Below, piece by piece: positions 18,801 to 27,404 of a DNA stretch of 42,734 bases. A model generated the notes under the pieces. The model had not been told where the DNA came from. It was given only the letters and a program-made list of their open reading frames with translations, and did not search any database. The DNA lies in assembly GCA_035533075.1 (NCBI GenBank), contig DATLUO010000270.1, positions 1 to 42,734 of the forward strand. Reading direction: 5' to 3'. Made by a program: the position numbers and the translations under genes. This stretch comes from Pirellulales bacterium (lineage in GTDB: Bacteria; Planctomycetota; Planctomycetia; Pirellulales; JAICIG01). Numbering within the stretch: the stretch's first letter is position 1; the number at the start of each line of letters is the position of its first letter.

Positions 18801-21800
18801 AATCTACAACGAGCTGCTGGCCGACAGCGAATCGTTCGAGCTGGCGCAACAATTCGGCGGCAGCTACCTCAAGCAGCAGGTCGAACAGGGGATGGCCAAG
18901 GCGATGCAGGGCCTCAAGCCCGACGGCCTGCGACGCGCGGTCGACGCGCTGCTGAAGCCGGCCGGCAAGGAGGCGGGCGACGGCGCGGCGATCGACCTGA
19001 TGTTGATGGTTCAGCCCCGCGACCTGGCGCGGGCTGAGTTGACGAGCATGCTGGCCGGCGTGCTCAAATCGGCCGGTTCCGTGCCGGACGCGCAAGAGTT
19101 GGCCAATTCTCGCGTGAAGCAACTCGTGAGCGATCACCCGCGCGATTTTTCCGTCCAGATTGCCGCCGTGCTGGAGGCGCTGGCAGGCGGAAAAGCGGAC
19201 CCGATTTCAGCGGCGGTCGAGCGTTTGCAAAAGTTGGTGGCCGAGACGCCGCTGGAAGAATTGCCCGACGGCGCTCGCCCCAACGCGCGTCAACGGGCCG
19301 AGGCCGCGCGGCAAATCGGTCTGTGGTTGGTTGCCCGCGAGTGTGTCAAGCAGGAGCCGCTGCGCGATGCGGGCGACAAGTTCGCCGAGCGCGCCTTGCA
19401 GGCCGCGCGGCGGCAGCTCGATGCGATTTATGCCCTGGCCATGTTGCGCGAGCGGGGCCAGGCCGAGCTCGACCGCGGCGATCATGCGGCGGCCGAACGG
19501 TCGTGGGGCGAGATGTTGCAATTGGTGCTGCCACCACCCGCGGAAAAGAAGCGCGGGAGCGAGGGAGCAAGCCGTAGGGTGGAAAAAGCGAGCTTGCGAG
19601 CGCCGGCCCACCATCAGGGACAAGGCAGAAGGATGAAGGCAGAAGGCAGAAACCCATTTTCTACCTTCGTCATTCTACCTTCAGCCTTTAGGTCGGCGGT
19701 GGCTGGGGCAGAGCCTGGCCGCGAAAAACCCCGTACGTTCGCTCACGGTAGTGCGGCCAGGCGATGCCCCGGCGCCGACCAACCGGGGCATCGCCTGGCC
19801 ACCTCGCTTGCTCTGTTGTCCAACGTCGATCCGGCCAGGCTCTGCCCCAGCCATCGGCTGAAACTGGCGGCAAACATCGCGGCCGCTACCCTCGTCACAT
19901 ACCAGTATATCGATCAGGCGCAGCGCCCCGCGGCGCCGACCGCTCGACCGGCAAACCCGGCAACAAAACCTGTCGGCTTGCCCGTCGCCACGCTGCAACA
20001 GTTCGACCAGGCGATGGACATCGCCGCGCTGGCGGCCGAGCACAAGCTGCACGAATTGAGCCTGCGCGCGGTGCGCGAGGTGCTGCGGGCCGGCCCGCCG
20101 GCCGTGCCCATGAAGGCCATGCAGCGCGGCGGTCCCGGAATGGTTGTTCGCTCGCGGTCGAACCAGCCCGACAACGACCAGTCGCAAATTGCTCAACGCG
20201 TCGAGCAGCGGCTCAGCCGGCTCGACGCGCTTTGGAAACGGCGCGCGGCCCCGCCCGAGGCGGTCTATCAAACCTTGGTCGAGGCCGTCATGCCGGCGGG
20301 CAGACCTGGAGAAATCCTGCTTTACGCTCCACCCTTGACCGTCGGCTCGCTGCGCAACCCGACAAGCGCCGGCAAACTGCTCGTCGACTGGGCGACGCGC
20401 GCCGGCTGCGCCGACCGCTTGCGCCAGCGAGTCAACGGGCGTTTGGAACAGCCGTTGGCCCAGTTGCCCGGCTACGTGCTCTTGGCGCAATTGGCCCTGG
20501 CCACGGGCGATCGCCAGGCCGCGACGGCGAGCTTCGATTGGCTGCGGCAGCGCATCGCCGGTGAAACGCTGCAAAGCTCGGCGGAGATGGCCTGCCACGC
20601 CGCCCTGCCCGCGCTGGACGACGGCGAGCTGGCGCCGAAGGCCGTCGGCATCGTCGAAACGGCGGCCAAGAACTTGTCCGCCCAGCCGAACCAACAGTCG
20701 AACGACGAGCCGGCGGCCAGCCTGCTGCTGCTGTTGGCCCGGCACCAATTGCGGCACGGCGCCGTCGAGGCCGGCCGCAAAAGCCTGCTCGACTACCTGG
20801 CCGTCTGCCAGCAAATGAACGTCCGGTATACCGGCGACTACGGCATCTACCGCCGCAAGCAGCAGCTTGCCAAGGTGGCGACCGAGCTGGCCACGGCCGG
20901 CCAGTTCGACGAGGCGCTCGACATGCTGGGGCAATATGCCGACACCGAGATCGGGTCCAACTATGGCCAGATCGACGTCGGCCCGGCCGTGGTCGCGTTG
21001 GTCCGGCAGCTTGCCTCGGCGCCGGCCGCCGAACGCTACGAAAAACTCAAGCAGTGGTCGCTGCCGGCCAAAGACCGCAAATCGGTGCGCCTGCTGGCGG
21101 CATTCGTGCCGCAAGAGGAATTGCCCGAAGCCTTTCATGACGTCGCCAGTGCTTCAGCCGCAGCGGAGAATCGTTCATCCGGCGGCCTGACGAAGTTCAG
21201 TAACGCTTCCGGCGACCTGATGAGCACACTCACGATGCTCGTCGAAGCGGCACAGGCCGGCGGCCAGCTCGATGAGCTGGCCAAGCTCGCACATGAGGCC
21301 GCTCACGATCCGGACCAGAAAATCGAGAACGCCGCCGCGCTGGAAATCGTCGTCCAACTTGCACGGCGCAGGCCCGAAAACGTGCGTGAGGCGGCCACGG
21401 CGCTGGCGGCCGAGCTGGCGAGCACGCCGCCCGCCCAGGCCTGGAGGGCGAGCGGTCTTCCTGGGGCCGAGTACCTCGCGGCGAACGCCTGCGCGTCCAA
21501 CGCGGCTTTAGGCGATGTGGGAATGGGGATGCTGGCAACGCTGCTCACGCATGCCCAGCAAAGTCAAAATCATCCGCTGCTGTCACACCTGCGGATCGAC
21601 GTGGCCGATCAAACGGCGAGGCGGCTGGGCCAGCAGCGGAAGGACCGGGTCGATGAATTAGTTCCCTGGCAGCCGGCGCTTTTCATCTCCGCGTCGATGC
21701 ATCGTTCCGGCGCCGCTCGGCCCTGGTGGGCGGTCGACGGACGCCAGGCGGTGCATGTCGGCGGCGGAGAATCGGACCACTTCATTTTCGACTATCCGCT

Positions 21801-24800
21801 GACCGGTACCTTTGAGATTACCGCCGATCTGCTCGACGGCATGTGGGCCGAAGCCAATCTTGGCTACGGCGGCCTTTGCGTGGAAGCCTACACGACGGGT
21901 CATCTGGACGTTTGGCCGGTCGGGCATCACGAGCAGATCCGGCGCCCGACGGCCTCGCTGATGCGCCAGGGAAGCTACAATCACTACGCCATCCGCGTGT
22001 CGCCCGACGCGGTCCGCTTTTCGGTCAACGGCAAACCGGTCTATCGCGACGACGCGCCAAGTTCCTGCGCTCCCTGGCTCGACCTGTTCAGCAGCCGCGA
22101 GCGCCGCACCGCCTTCCGTAACGTGCGGATCACGGGCAAGCCGGTCGTTCCCCGGCGGGTCGAACTGGTCAAAGGCGACCGGCTGGACGGCTGGTTGGCC
22201 CAATTTTACAACGAGAGCCAACCTGCCCGGATCTACAAAGGTGAACCGAACGATCGTTCGGGCGGCTATTATCTCTTTCGCAATGTGGTTGGACCGGCCG
22301 ATTACGACTGGCGGGCGGCGGAGGGCGTGATTCACGGCCGCCGCGCGCAGGGCCTCGCGCCAGGATCGTCGCAGAGCCGACTGCACTACATGCGCCCGCT
22401 GCGCGACGGCGAGACGTTGCGATACGAGTTTCTTTACGAACCCGACGCCACGCACGTCCATCCGGCGCTGGACCGCCTCGTTTTCCTGATCGAGCCGGAA
22501 GGCGTGGCCCCGCACTGGATGACCGACGGCGAAACGGACAGCACGGAATTGCCGGCCGACAATGTCGCCGCCGAGCCGGCCCATCGTCGCGGGCCGCGGC
22601 CGTTGCCGCTGAAGCCCGGTGAGTGGAACGCGATGGAGCTGCGGTTGGCTGCCGGCGAACTTTCGCTCGTCTTGAACGGCGGCGAGATTTACCGCCGGCC
22701 GATGGAAGCAAGCAACGACCGGCTGTTCAGCCTGTTTCACTATAAAGATCGCACGGCGGTGCAAGTGCGCAATGTCGTGCTGTCGGGCGACGATTGGCCG
22801 AGCGAGCTGAGCGAGGCCCGGCTGGCCAATCTGCTTCTGCCGATCGACGCCGAGCGAAACATCGACCCGGCGGGCCTGACCGACGCGCTGTTGGGCGAAG
22901 AGAACGTCTATCTCGGCACCTGGCAAGTGTGGCAGACGGCGCGGTCGCTGCCCGCAGCCGAGCGCTACTTGTTTTTACGCGATTGGGTGTTGCCCGATCC
23001 GGTCCGCGGTTCGGTGGTGCGGCTGTACGGGAACTTTACGCCGACCGATCCCGCGCCGCCGGTGGCGGAGTCGGTAGGCGTGACAGCGCCGCATGATCAA
23101 CGTCTGCGCCGCGTGTCCAGCGGAGGCGAGCTGGTTGTTCCGGCGCTCGACCTGGTGGCGGTCGCCGCCGAGTTGGGCAAGCTCGACGAGCTGCGTTCGC
23201 TGGCCGAAGCGCGGGCGGCGGGCGACGAGTTTGCCGCCCGAGGCAAGGATGCACTGCTGGCCTTGATCGCCGTCGCCACGAACAATGACGATCGGGCCCA
23301 ACAGGTACTCTCCGCGCTTTACCCGCATACGAAGAACAGCACGAAAGACGAAGCCGAATACCGTCGCTGGTCCGCGCTGGTGGCCGCTTGGGCGGCCTTC
23401 GAGCGTCCCGCGCTGCGGCCCATCGCCCTGGCCATGCTGAACCAGATCGCCGACGGCAGCCCGCAAACGGGCGTCCGCTGGGAACGCACCGCGCGTCATT
23501 TGCGCGCCCGCGCGTTGCTAGCTTCGATGCCCGACGGAAACGTGTCTTTCGGCAGCCCGCCGCCGCTTACGCAATGGCGGACAGCCACGCACGCGACCGC
23601 CGTCAGCCGCGGCAGCGGACAGCCGCCCATGCACTGGCAGCACCGGCCCGGCGGGCTGATGCACTACGCCGGACATGACTTCGATTACGTGTATTTCGGC
23701 GTGCCCTTGCGGGGAGATTTCGAGTTAGAGGCCGAGCTGAGCACCTTTGGCTGGCGAGAGATCACCAGCTCCTACGCCGCTTCCATTTTTGGCGTTGTCT
23801 ACGACCGCAAGAGCTACACGCAGTCGACGTTCGAACGCGGCCGGCCCAACGGCGTCATCGATCCGCCGCTCGACGACCTCGGTCATTGGTATCGCTATCG
23901 TCTGTCGGTCAAGAACGGTCAGTCCACGGCGTTTGTCAACGGCCGGCAAATCGTCACCCAGCGTTTGCCCGACGAACCCGATCCCTGGTTGGTCTTTCGC
24001 TCGTGGGGACTGTTCAACGCCGAAGCACGGCAGGTCCGCATCACCGGCACGCCGCAGGTGCCTGCCGAGCTGCGCTTGTCGGCGGCGGCCAATCTCGACG
24101 CCTGGCTGGCGGAATACTACGGCGAGTCGGTGGCGGGCGACGGGCCGAATTGGGAGAAGCGCGGCGAAGAGATTTTTGGCCGCAAGCTGGCCCACACCGC
24201 CGGCACGCGCCAGAGTCTATTGCAGTATCATCGTCCGCTGTTCGAAGACGGCCAGATCGACTATGAATTCTATTATCAGGCCGGCGAAGCGGCGGTCGCG
24301 CCGGCCATCGACCGGCTGGCTTTGCTGCTCGAGCCGTCGGGCGTCGATATCCATTGGCTCTCGGACGCTCAGCACGATCGCTCCGGCTTGACGCCCGACA
24401 ATCGCGCGACCGAGCCGCAGAACCGCCGCGGCCCGGCGATGTTGCCCCTCAACGATCGGGCCTGGAACCGCGTGCGGCTGACGCTTGTGGGCGATACGGT
24501 CACCTTGCAGCTTAACGGCGTTGAAGTGTACCAGCGCGACCTCGAGCCGACGAATCAGCGGGTGTTTGGGCTGTATCACGACGCCGCGCAAACCGAAGCC
24601 CGTGTGCGCAACGTGGTCTACCGAGGCGACTGGCCGAAGTCGCTGCCCCCGCTCGCCGAGCAGGAACTGGCCGTCTCCCCGGCCGTGCGCGCCGCGCTCG
24701 ATCCGAAGAAGGTCGTCGCCGAATTCAAATACGATTTTCGCGGCGGCAAGCCGCTCGCCGCCCAGTTGTCGCCTGCTGGGCAAAATGCCGCGAAGTACAT

Positions 24801-25356
24801 CACACGGCCGGCCAGCGGCGCCAGGATCGTGTTGCCGGCGAATCAAGAAAAGCCCAACGCCGTGGGTTATGAGACGAACTTCCGGCTCCGCGGCGACTTT
24901 GAAGTCGTGGCGGTTTATAGCGGGCTGAAAACGGTTTCAGGCCCCAAAGCCTGGGGTCCCGGCATCGATCTGCAACTGCGGCTGAACGGTTCCGACAACG
25001 CCGACCTGCTGTTCGAGCGGCGGCAGCGGGAGGACGGCCAGCACGTGCTGCAATCGATCTACGCCCGCGACTTGCCCGGCAAGCTCGACCGGCCGAGCAT
25101 GCTCAAAGGCAACACGATCGCGGCGGCGTCCGGCAAGCTGAAGATCGTGCGCAGCGGACCGATGATCTACTTTCTGTTCGGCGAATACGGTTCTGACGAC
25201 TACCGCTTGCTCTCGGAGGAACGGGCCGGCGACGCCGACGCGTTGCGCGTGAAGGTCTACGCTCGTGCATTCAGCAAACAGAGCGGCGTCGACGTTGTGC
25301 TGGAGGAGCTTTCGATTCGCGCCGAATCGTTCGTGGCTCCCGGCAAGGCGCCGTAA
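12721..25356 (+). CDS. Giant TPR protein with DUF1583-like C-terminal modules
   Basis: A 4211-codon frame. Residues 1-38 look like a transposase start; 41-60 (ALAWLLVLFISAGGIALG) look like a signal peptide or anchor; 61-103 are a Lys/Pro/Ala linker. Residues ~105-2270 and ~2390-2970 are helical TPR-like repeats (e.g. ALEYYRRAVELDPESPQYRE). Residues ~2278-2377 derive from intergenic repeats read in frame. Two related beta-rich modules (~2976-3360 and ~3614-3971) each end in a NGGEIYRR/NGVEVYQR strand and RNVV segment, separated by more helices; a further beta domain fills ~3996-4211. The modules resemble DUF1581/1582/1583 of Rhodopirellula proteins. Export to the periplasm or surface and a scaffold or binding role are inferred. 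The start is weakly supported, with no good alternative before the hydrophobic segment. Confidence 0.8.
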   Translation: MSHRPPNSAVVSIGVGIDTARYGHHVTFLDAEPQQAAPSGSALAWLLVLFISAGGIALGQTSPKKPAAKPPARTSEKKPAAPAARSTKPAAKPAKPTAEAAPATADADAEDDRQRQIVERFLTVLEKNPRRGTALDRIYGHHVERGTLDQLVEKYRARTAEDGGDAAAWMIVGLLESQRGHDAAAVAAFQQAEKAEAKNYLAPYYLGQSLVLVGQPEAAAAAFERAIERKPPPAELLDVFQALGRVYQRAQRNQQALAVWTRLEKLFPNDARVEEQIASTLAEEGEHAEALTRYKKLAQATKDRYRQSLFRMEAGELELKLGQTTQALGDFENMLADLNPDSWLYREVRRRIEEAFLRNDDQAGLAKYYTAWLEKHGDDVDGMARLAHTLATQGRVPEAQTWLEKAIKLAPSRKELRRTFIGQLVYDQRWPEAIAQYEALDKADPNNPDYLREWGQIILRDKSRDETERKKAAADVWRRLTAARPKDPLAATQVADLFRHAEMPDEALEYYRRAVELDPESPQYREYLGEYYHTLKRSDEALATWRAIAAAPNRNAKNLARLAEVLSGFGYLKEAVKTMGEACELENDDFARQLKYADLLGQDRQFDAALAQLDQADKLAENDEEREEVLKGQIKVFEGAERLTAVIDALAKQLEAGDAAAAGWYRLARLREAARQFPEATAAINKSLERDGKSVVALTAAARIEEASGNLLDAAQTYRKLAAIDRRSRTLYLTEVAKLEARLGRRDDALAAGRDLLAAAPGNPEHYEFFAELCFQLGQNDEGLETLRRSLRANPSEPKVLLTLAKALADRFRTDEAIELYWRAFEKAGELEPKLDVVSRLADLYLQTNQFDRLLERLERLRREAKESRELSICVAQAYHSAGDYGTAGQELVRLLSQNPSDTQLLQQLSTLLEAEGDVAEAAKYQQQLVHLAPSKETETRLAMLLARAGATEEAGTIWQHLTEKEEEPEKIFKAIDSLIGSGKRDTALAVTERILREQPNNWEALYREVAVLADDKPQEAAARCRAILALRLNDDEPNAATKAFKGREARKPAGVSARQLSPFAQSLPVQNRAQMSYQIRNATGLQVQQYYGNQPQLWTPGDFGQARMAALGWLLAFAEKEKKQDAFLAEQRAARDEAEKSKNLDRMARTRWDWYYLQSVRQDYPETFAAAKALAEGDDPTGQFVYLASLGNRTVQQNVRVVRNNDDTDNVEPLAADELERMLAAYRNIQQKRPELFEQAGYYGQMIVNNVTTELRRAKRTDEEQQIYRQALAKADQGISIATMLTLSGQRGDMEGTLELLDRLAKQPASRGGGSMVQNYGYNIASPLNRLMGELADAKRYGDILRLYDRYWAYVLQQKRTAARPTAARRSTSVASLPYFTIYVGKTPKNIRVAFPLPNNYFDFNAIQLLRNAYELYKRDDLLSDLVAHLRAAATGDAPAAERIYPQLALAYVQSWEESPREAVDDFARACELAPDDLNLKLDLAELRETNGDLDEALALADAVTPLDQSTMQRRELLALRVAVRSGDLERARQAAERLFGLRLDAEMQVELAAQMRQLGMHDLAEAVMARAQRQAGNRSGALMALMLQYQGQNKPDVAAQVAHQILRRVPGRQRDPNMGQTPDDAARGQAITVLARTGKLKDMIARAEAQLKNSPHSVQIYQTLAEYYQAAGDRKKSAELYQQMAAARPDDARLQYQVAQQLSQSGDPAAAVEHYRAAIKKEPRLFGNNYWQVEQTFRQAKKEEELVKLLEEIDLKAIGQYYMITNLIQNMGRNDNQRPLAMKLFKRAWEAFPAQRAQIISQMYDNTFWETQEAYDYARDALIPRGDAAVPDAWAGVSSVMSFSGDGRVNSLVTRFLDGAAKRNELEPLSAELATAVKKFPQWTSGKLLLGLVEARRGQVAQSRAAIEELLADRRSPMPSYACWVAGQELENRGELNDLAMKLYESTVDSSDVRTNFSYSPLKRLVGIYHKAGRDEDGRALVLKLAKEKDYANYDPNYAAYQQVQNRNSVGQQLLELGYAADAAKIYNELLADSESFELAQQFGGSYLKQQVEQGMAKAMQGLKPDGLRRAVDALLKPAGKEAGDGAAIDLMLMVQPRDLARAELTSMLAGVLKSAGSVPDAQELANSRVKQLVSDHPRDFSVQIAAVLEALAGGKADPISAAVERLQKLVAETPLEELPDGARPNARQRAEAARQIGLWLVARECVKQEPLRDAGDKFAERALQAARRQLDAIYALAMLRERGQAELDRGDHAAAERSWGEMLQLVLPPPAEKKRGSEGASRRVEKASLRAPAHHQGQGRRMKAEGRNPFSTFVILPSAFRSAVAGAEPGREKPRTFAHGSAARRCPGADQPGHRLATSLALLSNVDPARLCPSHRLKLAANIAAATLVTYQYIDQAQRPAAPTARPANPATKPVGLPVATLQQFDQAMDIAALAAEHKLHELSLRAVREVLRAGPPAVPMKAMQRGGPGMVVRSRSNQPDNDQSQIAQRVEQRLSRLDALWKRRAAPPEAVYQTLVEAVMPAGRPGEILLYAPPLTVGSLRNPTSAGKLLVDWATRAGCADRLRQRVNGRLEQPLAQLPGYVLLAQLALATGDRQAATASFDWLRQRIAGETLQSSAEMACHAALPALDDGELAPKAVGIVETAAKNLSAQPNQQSNDEPAASLLLLLARHQLRHGAVEAGRKSLLDYLAVCQQMNVRYTGDYGIYRRKQQLAKVATELATAGQFDEALDMLGQYADTEIGSNYGQIDVGPAVVALVRQLASAPAAERYEKLKQWSLPAKDRKSVRLLAAFVPQEELPEAFHDVASASAAAENRSSGGLTKFSNASGDLMSTLTMLVEAAQAGGQLDELAKLAHEAAHDPDQKIENAAALEIVVQLARRRPENVREAATALAAELASTPPAQAWRASGLPGAEYLAANACASNAALGDVGMGMLATLLTHAQQSQNHPLLSHLRIDVADQTARRLGQQRKDRVDELVPWQPALFISASMHRSGAARPWWAVDGRQAVHVGGGESDHFIFDYPLTGTFEITADLLDGMWAEANLGYGGLCVEAYTTGHLDVWPVGHHEQIRRPTASLMRQGSYNHYAIRVSPDAVRFSVNGKPVYRDDAPSSCAPWLDLFSSRERRTAFRNVRITGKPVVPRRVELVKGDRLDGWLAQFYNESQPARIYKGEPNDRSGGYYLFRNVVGPADYDWRAAEGVIHGRRAQGLAPGSSQSRLHYMRPLRDGETLRYEFLYEPDATHVHPALDRLVFLIEPEGVAPHWMTDGETDSTELPADNVAAEPAHRRGPRPLPLKPGEWNAMELRLAAGELSLVLNGGEIYRRPMEASNDRLFSLFHYKDRTAVQVRNVVLSGDDWPSELSEARLANLLLPIDAERNIDPAGLTDALLGEENVYLGTWQVWQTARSLPAAERYLFLRDWVLPDPVRGSVVRLYGNFTPTDPAPPVAESVGVTAPHDQRLRRVSSGGELVVPALDLVAVAAELGKLDELRSLAEARAAGDEFAARGKDALLALIAVATNNDDRAQQVLSALYPHTKNSTKDEAEYRRWSALVAAWAAFERPALRPIALAMLNQIADGSPQTGVRWERTARHLRARALLASMPDGNVSFGSPPPLTQWRTATHATAVSRGSGQPPMHWQHRPGGLMHYAGHDFDYVYFGVPLRGDFELEAELSTFGWREITSSYAASIFGVVYDRKSYTQSTFERGRPNGVIDPPLDDLGHWYRYRLSVKNGQSTAFVNGRQIVTQRLPDEPDPWLVFRSWGLFNAEARQVRITGTPQVPAELRLSAAANLDAWLAEYYGESVAGDGPNWEKRGEEIFGRKLAHTAGTRQSLLQYHRPLFEDGQIDYEFYYQAGEAAVAPAIDRLALLLEPSGVDIHWLSDAQHDRSGLTPDNRATEPQNRRGPAMLPLNDRAWNRVRLTLVGDTVTLQLNGVEVYQRDLEPTNQRVFGLYHDAAQTEARVRNVVYRGDWPKSLPPLAEQELAVSPAVRAALDPKKVVAEFKYDFRGGKPLAAQLSPAGQNAAKYITRPASGARIVLPANQEKPNAVGYETNFRLRGDFEVVAVYSGLKTVSGPKAWGPGIDLQLRLNGSDNADLLFERRQREDGQHVLQSIYARDLPGKLDRPSMLKGNTIAAASGKLKIVRSGPMIYFLFGEYGSDDYRLLSEERAGDADALRVKVYARAFSKQSGVDVVLEELSIRAESFVAPGKAP
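19553..19852. repeat. Cluster of intergenic-type inverted repeats inside the giant gene
   Basis: It starts with a GTAGGGTGG...GCCCACC unit (19574-19612) of the family seen at 39304 and 42716. Then AAGGCAGAAGGATGAAGGC (from 19622) is answered by a related inverted stretch before 19690. Finally there are nested perfect inverted repeats: a 21-bp pair at 19701-19721 and 19832-19852 (GGCTGGGGCAGAGCCTGGCC and complement), enclosing an 18-bp pair at 19755-19772 and 19783-19800. The reading frame stays open across all of it, and TPR-like coding resumes afterwards in the same frame. The segment is about 300 bases long, a multiple of three. Confidence 0.85.
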
Positions 25357-25384
25357 GTTTTCACAAAGTCGGGTGGTTGCTAAA

Positions 25385-25432
25385 AGCAGTGGGCCGGCAA
25401 AGCCTAAGCTCGCCGGCCCACTCTGCTGTTTT
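25385..25432 (+). terminator. Probable terminator of the giant gene
   Basis: AGCA-GTGGGCCGGC pairs with GCCGGCCCAC-TC-TGCT across a 13-base loop, followed by GTTTT. The 10-bp GC-rich stem sits 29 bases after the stop. The T-run is short, so strength is uncertain. Confidence 0.55.
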
Positions 25433-25436
25433 GGCC

Positions 25437-25492
25437 GCAGTCGACATTAGTAGCAGTCGACATTAGTCGCGGCGACTTTAGTAGCGGCGACC
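25437..25492. repeat. Degenerate tandem repeat overlapping the 3' end of the RRM gene
   Basis: GCAGTCGACATTAGTA, GCAGTCGACATTAGTC, GCGGCGACTTTAGTA and GCGGCGACC follow each other. The last units include the stop codon and final codons of the RRM gene on the minus strand, so the gene's end appears to have been duplicated downstream several times. Confidence 0.7.
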
Positions 25493-25810
25493 GTGCCCGC
25501 CACCGCCACCTCCTCCGCGGCGACCGCCACCACCACCACCGCCACCGCCGCCGCTGCGCTCTTCGCGCGGACGGGCTTCGTTGACGATCAGCGCGCGGCC
25601 TTCGTGCTGCTGCTCGTTCAGGCCCTTGATGGCCTCACGCGCCGCATTATCGTCGGCCATTTCCACGAATCCAAAACCCTTGCTACTACCAGTGTCGCGG
25701 TCCTGAATTACCTGCGCACTGCGCACTTCGCCGAAGGGGGCAAACAGGGCCTCCAACGCGGCGTTGTTGATTTGGTAGCTCAGATTCCCGACATACAACT
25801 TCTTACCCAC
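25478..25810 (-). CDS. Small glycine-rich RRM RNA-binding protein
   Basis: A 110-residue protein with one RNA recognition motif: RNP2 LYVGNL (5-10) and RNP1 KGFGFVEM (44-51), both intact, followed from ~residue 86 by a Gly/Arg-rich tail ending HGRRY. Such proteins in cyanobacteria and planctomycetes are RNA chaperones, often cold-induced. The start is GTG at 25810, with CAGGAG eight bases upstream. A leader of ~160 bases separates it from a candidate promoter. It is convergent with the giant gene. Confidence 0.93.
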   Translation of the reverse strand: MGKKLYVGNLSYQINNAALEALFAPFGEVRSAQVIQDRDTGSSKGFGFVEMADDNAAREAIKGLNEQQHEGRALIVNEARPREERSGGGGGGGGGGRRGGGGGGGHGRRY

Positions 25811-25975
25811 GATTCAAACTCCTGATGGGCAAACGTGACCCGTTTTCGTCTTTCCGGGCCGTGAGAAAGGGGCCAAGCATGGTGGCCCGCCAGGTGGGAA
25901 GTTCGAGAGAGAAATCGCGGGAGATTCGCGAAGAACCAACGAGACGATTCGCGCGTCGACAAACCAACCACCGCT

Positions 25976-25981
25976 ACTATA
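25976..25981 (-). promoter_or_regulatory. Candidate -10 element for the RRM gene
   Basis: TATAGT on the minus strand lies within GCTATAGTAGCGG, ~165 bases upstream of the GTG start. No clear -35 is seen. A long leader fits cold-shock-type post-transcriptional control, but this is only suggestive. Confidence 0.35.
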
Positions 25982-26009
25982 GCATATTGAGCTTCCGAGG
26001 GAAGAGCGC

Positions 26010-26911
<902 letters not shown>

Positions 26912-26915
<4 letters not shown>

Positions 26916-27403
26916 GGCGTCCCCCCGCGGCGGCGCGGCGGCCGCGGCACCCCGGCCGGTCGCTTGCCCGTCAGATAGGAGCGGCCCGGATGGACCAAAA
27001 ACCGCTGCCGCACCGCCTCGCGGCCCAGCAGCATGCGAAAGCCCATCGCGTCGCGGGCGGTCAGGGTCAGTTCGATCGGCCAACGCCGGCCGGCCAACTC
27101 GAGATCGGTCACGATCGCCGGCCGCACCGTCTCGATGCCGCCGGAATTGCGGACCAATCGCTCGCCGGCCAGCGGCGCTTCGGCGGCCACGGTTTCCGTC
27201 TGATCGCCTTGCCAGGGGTGGACGCGGAACCGCACCATCGGCCGACCGTCTCGCTCGAACAACTCGATATCGAAGGCGTGCAGCGCCGACGAACGGGCGC
27301 CCGTGTCGACCTTGGCTTTCACGGCGCGGATGCCCAGGTCGGGCAAGGCCAGCCATTCGCGCCAACCGATGATCGGCAAACCGGGGAAAAGTTCGGGCAG
27401 CAT
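26912..27403 (-). CDS. RimK-associated retropepsin-like protease (COG4067 type)
   Basis: A 163-residue protein of the family annotated as RimK/LysX-associated ATP-dependent zinc protease, with the retropepsin-like motif [13 protein letters not shown] near residues 30-42 and the conserved end [17 protein letters not shown]. It commonly sits beside rimK, and Pseudomonas RimB belongs to this group. I chose ATG 27403, one base after the upstream stop; an in-frame ATG at 27433 would overlap that gene by 29 bases. Translation is coupled to rimK by the GTGA overlap. A short basic tail ([10 protein letters not shown]) ends the protein. Confidence 0.88.
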
Positions 27404-27404
27404 G

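Noticed and set aside
26916..27365. A 150-residue N-terminal extension of the RimK-like protein
   Set aside because: It is an alternative frame of the protease gene and is Arg-rich; the GTG at 26915 gives the normal family length.
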